A stretch of 64,000 bases of DNA from assembly GCA_022695795.1 (NCBI GenBank), contig MU404084.1, forward strand, positions 310,001-374,000, in the 5' to 3' direction. Source of the stretch: Biscogniauxia marginata. Taxonomy: Eukaryota; Ascomycota; Sordariomycetes; Xylariales; Xylariaceae. Shown here piece by piece: positions 57,601 through 64,000 of this stretch. The notes beneath the pieces were generated by a model. That model worked only from the letters and a program-made list of their open reading frames with translations. It ran no database searches and had not been told where the DNA came from. Every line of letters starts with the position of its first letter. Positions within the stretch are counted from its first letter, which is position 1. A program made the translations under genes and the position numbers.

Positions 57601-60600
57601 CAAAGTCGAGATCTCGGTATTGTGCGATCCGGTCTCTCATCTTACCATCCGATGGGAAATACTTCCCGTTGAGATATTCATCGTAGGCCGCGCAGAAAGC
57701 GTCCCAAGGAGCACCAGAGTCGCGCGGCGGAGGTTCATCCCAAACTACTTCTTCGTAGCTCAAGCCCTGAAATTTGACGAAGACTGATGCAATGTTGTCG
57801 ATACGCGCCAGGTCTTGTGCCTTGGTCGAGGTAACAGCACGGCTGCGATACTTCACATTTAGAAGGACGTCAGCCAAGAGCCACTCCTCCTCGATGGCTA
57901 ACTTTTCATCCATCTTGGGTAGCTGTGTCGATTCACGTTTAGAGAAGGAGGTACGCATAGCATGTGCGGCCGCGCCATGGATCCAGGCACCGGGCATCCA
58001 GGTGTCATGGAAATGCGACCTGCCCTCCCATTTAACCAGGTACTCGATGTCATCCTCACCAAAGGCAAGGCAGGTTTGATCATTCTGATAGCCCTCCTGG
58101 TCTATAGGCCTCCAAGCGACTAGACTGCCAATTCTCTGTTTGGCTTCGGAACAATCCTTACATTTCCATTCTGCCATAGTGTACTCTTGGAGGCGATCCT
58201 CTTTGATGTCCTTAGCATCAACGCCGAAGTTCGTGAGCGGAGGTAGGTGTTCGAAATGATAGGCACGCCTGCAATTGGTGCAGCGGAATAGAACATTGTC
58301 GGCATTGTTGAGCAGAATAGGGTCTACTTTTGTAACGGGGTCATTTCCATCATTGTCCAACCTCGCCTTCTCTTCTTGCCTGGGGTTTTTTTTGGGAGAA
58401 AACTCGGCACAAGAGGCACCACTGAGCTTACACGTCTGACACATCGAATGCTTTGGCGCTCTGCGGTCTTTCTTCTGGTAAAGTCCGATGCAGTATTTGC
58501 ATTGAAGAACAAAGTTATCTTCATCGACCTTGGTCACCCTGTGATCGCGTGCAGACTGTACACCGATACACATTTTGTGGTACGAGTTGGAACAGCCTTG
58601 GCAGTAAATCAGAGCACCCTTGCCATTTATTGCCTCCGTTCGGCATGTGTCACAGATGTCGGCATGCATCTCCGAGAATTGAGAGTCAGGAGGCAATTGA
58701 GGAAAGATCTCCCTTGTGGCTGCATGTTTGGGTGCATTCGTAGCTTTCTCTTCGAATGCTTCGTAATCATCCTCCGGATCTGGAACGCGCATACTCTTGG
58801 AGGTCTTGTTTGACCTTCGAGACCGTCGCGCAGGTTCGAACTCGATTGACGAGTCGCTATCGAAGTGTCTACGAGATGTAAAATTCATTTTCGCCTTCCT
58901 TTTCTTTCTCGCCGAGGATCTGACAGGAGGCCCAAGATCAGAGCGGACTATGGGATAGATGTCACCATCGTCTTCACTGCCATTTTTTGGACCCTGGGCT
59001 AATTCATCATCAGACTCGTCCTGGATATTATAATTCTTCAAGGCAGGGTCTCGAGATCTAGTGACGCGCCCCGTTGCAGAAGCAGGCTTGGAACGTTGAC
59101 TATTCGCCTTTGAAAGCCCAATGTCGTCCTGATCTTCATCCTCGTGGTATTGGTTCGGATCGTCGAATTCATCAAAATCATAGTCTTCTTGTTCGTTATC
59201 TATAGATGCCTGCCGGGAAGCCTGTAGGGAAGCCTGTAGGGAAGCCTGCCGGGTGCTCTTGCGGGTACCGACAATATGCTTGGAACGCTTCTTTGGCTTC
59301 CGATAGTCTTCATATTCGGATTCCGACTCCTCGTAGTCATCCTCGGGAAGAGGACGTTTGCTTGAAGCTCGAGGCATCATGGATTGATTGAAAGTGAATC
59401 TCTGTTCTTGGAATCTTTGCACGGCCCGACGCCCGCCTGTCAAGTCGAGCAGCTCGTCGTAAGCAACCTATTGTGCAGAACCGTGTTAGTAATTATGAAA
59501 CAATTGAACTTGGATCAGGAAAGTGAGATGAAAAAGGATGAGGTCAATATCTAGAGAGGGCAAATCGAACACTCAAGTGCCCAAACCAGTGGCCGGCTTG
59601 CGCCTCTAGATAGGCTCAAACATGGTCGCGAAAAGCAGTGGAAAATGTCATCAAGCAGGGCAGGTGCCAATGTAACATGTCCAAGTTCCAACAGATGTAG
59701 GCGACCTACCATCTTCCTCAAGTTTGAACAGCTTCAGTTTGACTAGGGTGACCATGATATTGCTGAGAAATGGGTGATCGCGTGTGCCAGGACACAAGGA
59801 GAGAGAAGAAATGAAGGTGCACGTGACGATGCCAAAGGGTTGTTCTATGACAAAGGAGAGGTAGAGAGAAGATGAAATTATGTGATCTATAAATAGAAGG
59901 CACACGAGTGAAGAAGTCTGGTAGGTGGAGAGGTACAGTTGGTATTGTGAAAGAGGATGGGGTAATAGTTGGGAATCAGAGTGGTGAAAACTTCGAGGAA
60001 GGAAGGTGATATTGATAGAAGGTTGCAATTGTGATTTCTTGAAAAGCTGCCGGGTGGTAATGCCAGGACAAGGTCGCAGTACTGGCGGTTGTGGTCGTGG
60101 TCATGGTCATGACATTGGTGTTATGGGTTTGTTGGTGACTTGAGGTGAAGCGAGTTCACGAGGAGCAAAAGGAAATAATAACAATTGAACCTCGAACTCA
60201 GAGCATAGCATTTGAGGTTTGCCCAAAGTCGAGGAAAGTAAGGCACTGTAAATCATCGGATGTGAGAATGACTTACTTGATCTGTACGCCCATCGTCAAA
60301 CTCGACGCTGTAAAAGATCTCGTCGCCGGCTTCGATCTCGTCCCGGATATGCCTAACGGTCCAGACGGGGGACACTCGTTCATATGAGTCGGGATCTGAG
60401 GGCGGAGAGAGCACGACTTTGATGGGATGTTGACGCCTAGGCTGAGGCAGCAGATCGTTCTCTGCGAGGTGTATTTCTCCATTCGTTTCCTCTATATGTG
60501 GTACCTCTCCATTTGCCTCGTCGTGTCTGATACTTTCGCGGTTATCTTCGCGCACCTGGGCTATTGGGCCATCATCGTCCGGGCTATTTTCTTGTCCATC

Positions 60601-60708
60601 GGCATCTGGGGAAGCATCGAGCGCTTGCTTCATTGGGATGTCGCCGCTTAATTCTACTACATCCTCTATAGCCTCGATTACTCTCATCTCTTCTATAGTT
60701 GCCTCCAT
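54605..60708 (-). CDS. SNF2/CHD-type chromatin remodeller (Mit1-like)
   Basis: Model: exons 60708-60277, 59467-57061, 56827-55115 and 55047-54605, about 1,664 aa. The first three joins are firm: TDQ|VAYDELL and ILLTG|TPLQNN keep frame. The last (intron 55048-55114) is tentative; without it the frame stops at 55020. Order: acidic disordered N-part, PHD-like finger (CDTC..CQGC..CKYC, ~residues 414-471), a second Cys cluster (~486-583), chromo-like EYLVKWEG-x8-W (~619) and FVKFQGLSYEEVVWDEP (~710), ATPase motif DEMGLGKT (~806), DEGQ box (~916), and helicase C lobe with LSTRAGGVGINL (~1166) and RAHRIGQ. A Cys-rich CTLCWCAH tail near the C-terminus supports frame continuation. Fission yeast Mit1 of SHREC is the closest known type; it slides nucleosomes in silent chromatin. 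Confidence 0.85.
56828..57060 (-). other. 233-bp intron inside the helicase domain
   Basis: Donor GTAAGT at 57060 and acceptor AACAG ending at 56828. Joining gives the conserved LLTGTPLQNN motif, which is split by the intron. Confidence 0.85.
59468..60276 (-). other. 809-bp first intron of the remodeller
   Basis: Donor GTAAGT at 60276 and acceptor CAATAG ending at 59468. Both ends lie at codon boundaries and the join DDGRTDQ-VAYDELLDLTGG reads well. It is about ten times the usual length for introns here. Inside, near 59710-59755, a short open piece (MVTLVKLKLFKLEEDG followed by GTAGGT) could be an alternative first exon. Confidence 0.7.
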
Positions 60709-61337
60709 CTTAGTGGTTTACCCCTCCGCATATATACCAGTAAGAAGAATTAGCAGAGATGTTTTGTCGCAAGAAAATAGAGACGGTCGGCGCAAAAAGG
60801 TGGTGGGGATTATCTGAGATGTAGGTTAGACCGGAACTTATCAGCTGCATGGCGGAGTATAGGTAGATATAGGATGTTGGCCAGGCGCCGACGCAGTGAC
60901 ATACCCTGAAGAAAATAATAATCAATGCGGACCAAGCAAATACCGGCGTGAGGTGGTGAAAGGTGGGAGGACTGCGACTCCAAACATGTCCAAGCCGAGG
61001 GTAGCGAAGTTGTCGTCGTGGGGACGCGTGAAATTTGGCTTTACGCGTTGCTCGAACTTAAAGTGCCGCCGTTGCCAGGGTCTTCAATGGCCGATAAGAT
61101 AAGCATCCATGTGATCTACCCCTGTCTGCTAGGGCGACCATTGGCCAATCCCTGCAGCCTTTAAACCGTACTCGAGATTTTTTTTTTATCTTTTCTTATC
61201 GCTACGGGTACCAGGTACACAATTTAATTTTTCCTATGGCTTCAAGTTCCTCTTCAACATATATTTAGCTAGCACACAATTCCTTTGTCTTCAGACCGCT
61301 TGAGATAACCTTCTTGCCGGCCTTTGAAGAAGATGCG
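60709..61337. promoter_or_regulatory. divergent promoter of remodeller and rRNA methyltransferase
   Basis: About 630 bp between two start codons pointing away from each other. It contains GATAAGATAAGC at 61093-61104, a T run at 61179-61187 and T-rich stretches. No known operator recognised. Confidence 0.5.
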
Positions 61338-63311
61338 ATGCGATTTTTAACCCCTTCGTGTTTACTGTGTAAGCACAATGTATTATTATCTCGACTGCGG
61401 AACACCTCTATAGGTGTCCGGATTCCTTCTCGAGCTTCCTCCCTCTCCGCCATCCACCGCGGACTCCGTAGTTCTGAGAGGGCAAGACCCCAAGGCTTCA
61501 GCCAGGCCTCTCTATCGCCTCGCAAACCTGGCAAGCCAGGTCGAGATTCGGACCCGACTTTCAAGATCAAAAAGGGCAAGAAGGATATAACCTGGGAAGG
61601 TCCGAAACGAAAGACGAGGAGCGCGCGATTCAACGACCCCGAAGACAGCTTTGGGAAGAAGAGTCTGGTGTATCAGATGAAACATGGCAAGTTGCGGGGA
61701 AGGACAGCCCAACTGCAGGGCAACAATCGCTCTATGACCGGTCGCGCGACCAGCGACAGACTAAGTCCGGATCAATTCATGGCAGATTTCACATCAAACC
61801 CGGGACGGTTTGCAAAGTCAGACGAGCGCAGCAGCAACCTAAGGTTCCCGGGTATTGCAGGACGAGGAAGAGATAGACAAGATTCCCCGTCTACTCTTCC
61901 ATCAAACCCGCCCGAATCAGCTCAAGCGGCTCAAGCTTCGACCTGGCTGCGAAGACCAATTACGCCTCCAAAAATCGCCGAGCAGCCCTACAAAGGCCTG
62001 GCTCCCGCAAATTTCGCTGAGCGATCCGACCGAGGGAGACCTCCCATAGGGCGACCTGACCGAGGCAGGCCTCCCACAGATTTCGCTGAGCGATCCGACC
62101 GAGGCCAAACACCCTCAAGATTCTCTGAGAGACCAGATCGAAGTCAAGCTCCCGCCAGGTTCGCCGAGCAACCCTATCGATCTCGAGCTCCAATGGAATT
62201 CGCGGGGCGACCTAATCAAAGCCGGTTCGCCGACAAGGAAGAGCCCCGAGTACAACGGGATACTTGGAAAACAAACCAACAAGAAGGAGGGGATATAGAG
62301 GGTGTATACCAGAGTACACGAAGAGATGATGTGCCTATCCGTATCCATCACACCACAGCCGCATCCCAATTTCTCTATGGTCGATCTGTGGTGGAAGCTG
62401 CGCTAAGGGACTCGCGAAGACAGCTTTATAGACTGTATATATACAACGGGGAGGATCGACGCAGTGTTCCCCAGGATACTGCCCTCGAGAGGCTAGCACA
62501 GCGCAGGGAGGTTCCCGTCATGAAAGTTGAGAGGCACGATCTTCGCATGATGGACAAAATGAGTGACGGTCGGCCTCACAATGGCTACGTGCTCGAAGCA
62601 TCTCCATTGCCGCAGCTGCCGCTCAAAGCGTTGGGGGCAGTGTCGGAAGATCCTGCAAAACCGGGGTTCAGTGTTGACATCACGCACCAGTCCGCGGAGG
62701 AAGCGCTCGTGAATGGAACGTCTGATTTCATCAGCTGCAAACTTCCAGAAGGTCGTAACCCCTTCGTCTTGTTATTAGATGAGATCTTGGACCCAGGAAA
62801 TCTAGGCGCCATTTTGCGCAGTGCGGCTTTCCTAGGTGTCAACGCGGTTGCGATCACCAAGAACAATTCTGCGACAATGACGGCCGTGGCACTGAAAGCA
62901 TCCTCTGGAGCATCCGAGGTTATGACGTTATTTTCCGTCGGTTCCACTGTTCCCTTCTTAACGCTCTCGAGGGAAGCAGGTTGGGTAATCTATGCCGCTG
63001 TCCCCTCGACATCTCGGTCCAAAGGCAATTCTCACCTCACCTTGGATCGGGTAGAGACTTACGACCCATTGTCCATTCATCCGACAATCCTTGTTGTTGG
63101 TAGCGAGGGAGACGGACTCAGTAAACCAGTCAGACGGGAGGCGGACTTTGAAGTATCGATCCCGAGCAACTCGGGACTTCTCGGCGCCGTCGACAGTCTA
63201 AATGTGAGCGTAGCTACCGGCATTCTCTGCCAATCTTTTCTGAAGAAACAATGGTCCAGGACAGTTGAAATAGAAAGAGAGACGCCAGACGAGGAATCTA
63301 GTCTCTGGTGA
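61338..63311 (+). CDS. mrm1: mitochondrial rRNA 2'-O-ribose methyltransferase, MRM1 type
   Basis: 657 aa from 61338, single exon. I prefer this ATG over 61314 because MRFLTPSCLLCKHNVLLSRLRN is Arg-rich, acid-free and suits a mitochondrial targeting sequence. Residues ~215-295 hold degenerate Arg/Pro-rich repeats (FAERSDRGRPP type), unusual for the family. From ~345 the SpoU substrate-binding part begins (FLYGRSVVEAAL), followed by SPOUT knot motifs: DEILDPGNLGAILRSAAFLG (~474-500), VVGSEGDGLSKPV (~582-595) and IPSNSGLLGAVDSLNVSVA (~606-625). The conserved Asn, Glu and Ser/Asn of the active knot are present. Yeast Mrm1 methylates one ribose in the large mitochondrial rRNA. Function is confidently inferred from these motifs. 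Confidence 0.88.
   Translation: MRFLTPSCLLCKHNVLLSRLRNTSIGVRIPSRASSLSAIHRGLRSSERARPQGFSQASLSPRKPGKPGRDSDPTFKIKKGKKDITWEGPKRKTRSARFNDPEDSFGKKSLVYQMKHGKLRGRTAQLQGNNRSMTGRATSDRLSPDQFMADFTSNPGRFAKSDERSSNLRFPGIAGRGRDRQDSPSTLPSNPPESAQAAQASTWLRRPITPPKIAEQPYKGLAPANFAERSDRGRPPIGRPDRGRPPTDFAERSDRGQTPSRFSERPDRSQAPARFAEQPYRSRAPMEFAGRPNQSRFADKEEPRVQRDTWKTNQQEGGDIEGVYQSTRRDDVPIRIHHTTAASQFLYGRSVVEAALRDSRRQLYRLYIYNGEDRRSVPQDTALERLAQRREVPVMKVERHDLRMMDKMSDGRPHNGYVLEASPLPQLPLKALGAVSEDPAKPGFSVDITHQSAEEALVNGTSDFISCKLPEGRNPFVLLLDEILDPGNLGAILRSAAFLGVNAVAITKNNSATMTAVALKASSGASEVMTLFSVGSTVPFLTLSREAGWVIYAAVPSTSRSKGNSHLTLDRVETYDPLSIHPTILVVGSEGDGLSKPVRREADFEVSIPSNSGLLGAVDSLNVSVATGILCQSFLKKQWSRTVEIERETPDEESSLW
61990..62220 (+). 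repeat. degenerate tandem repeat inside the rRNA methyltransferase
   Basis: About seven imperfect units of 33-45 bp encoding F-A-E/G-x-S/P-D/Y-R-x-x-x-P, in the linker between the targeting region and the methyltransferase domain. Frame is preserved throughout. Confidence 0.75.
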
Positions 63312-64000
63312 AATGATATATAGGTATGTATCAATATTGTAAACTAGGGTTAGACAGTCCGCGTGTCTATTCCCCATTGCAGATCATGCGGGGATAAGAT
63401 TAAAAGCATGGCTGGGAGTTTGGAAAAGAATTCGCCGATCTTATGCAGGGACCAAAGGTTCGAGAACATTGCTTTGTTTAGACCGGCGAGGCGCCTTGAT
63501 GCGTAATGTGAAAGCCGACATTGAATTTGATGATATTGACAGTTGATCTGGCGAATGAGACGCGCTGGCCGCAAGCTTCGCATTCGACGAAACTTGCCAA
63601 CAACACAATCGATTCGTCATGTCGATGGGGTCGAGGTGTAGGACAACTCATCGCTTACTTCATTCAGCATCAACAAGGCGGGATTTTATTAGCCTTAGGC
63701 GGCCGCCGCGCGCCCTGAATGGAAAGCTGACCCATTCCCGAATCCCAGCCACGCCAATTCTAGTGTACCTTTTTTGCCCGAAGCCCCAAACTTGTACACC
63801 AGAGGCAAGAAAATGGGGAGGCTGAATGTTTGGTATTCTATCATCATGTCTCATTGAGTGAATTAGCCAGAGACCAATCTTCATTTTGTTACTACGAATC
63901 TGCCGTTACACTGCTTTGACAGCAAGTTTGACAGCGGCTTTGGCAGGGCGATAAATTAATTAATTATTGAGGGGTCCCCCGGCCGATCTGGACCCCTTCG
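63312..64000. other. intergenic to window end
   Basis: Only short ORFs, none with domains. Contains a palindromic GCGGCCGC near 63700. A further gene may start beyond the edge. Confidence 0.55.

Noticed and set aside
1..64000. tRNA genes
   Set aside because: I looked for the T-arm GGTTCGAAT-type box with a matching upstream A-box and acceptor stem, and found none convincing by eye. A covariance search would decide.

Overview
The window is nuclear DNA of a filamentous ascomycete (Pezizomycotina, most likely Sordariomycetes). The evidence is short GT-AG introns with CTRAC-like branch sites, a WetA developmental regulator, a HET-domain gene, a DUF6536-type fungal membrane protein, and an AT-rich block of transposon DNA with the C-to-T signature of repeat-induced point mutation (RIP). 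I found no prokaryotic, organellar or viral genes, no CRISPR array and no convincing tRNA or rRNA gene.

Layout. 1-2139 (-): DUF6536 membrane protein, cut by the left edge. 4860-13406: RIP-mutated block. A complete but dead chromodomain-type Ty3/gypsy element (5516-13009, two 459-bp LTRs, ATTTT target duplication) sits inside one arm of a palindromic non-autonomous element (5461-5515 plus 13010-13406). 14095-17202: a head-to-head pair, a casein-kinase-1-like kinase (-, broken by one in-frame stop) and an intact protein of a fungal family with a PD-(D/E)XK-like core (+). A second copy of the same palindromic element lies at 18454-18822, so the pair is bracketed by relatives of one element. 21099-22040: unknown protein. 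24269-26641: F-box-like protein. 27563-28564: short-chain dehydrogenase/reductase. 29645-30801: decayed SNF2 helicase fragments. 32265-34797 (-): HET gene with four in-frame stops. About 34.8-42.2 kb: gene-poor, with microsatellites. 42195-43067: unknown disordered protein. 44602-46545: wetA. 46.5-51.4 kb: gene-poor. 51388-53935 (-): CCCH zinc-finger protein in three exons. 54605-60708 (-): large chromatin remodeller with PHD, chromo-like and SNF2 domains (Mit1/CHD type). 61338-63311 (+): mitochondrial rRNA 2'-O-methyltransferase (MRM1 type).

The right third (42-64 kb) is ordinary housekeeping and developmental DNA. The left half is accessory: transposons, a kinase/nuclease-like pair, a dead HET gene and a dead helicase, with intact genes between. 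The kinase/nuclease-like pair bracketed by palindromic elements is the best candidate for an undescribed system. HET, kinase and nuclease domains recur in fungal recognition and killing systems, but a role here is inference only.
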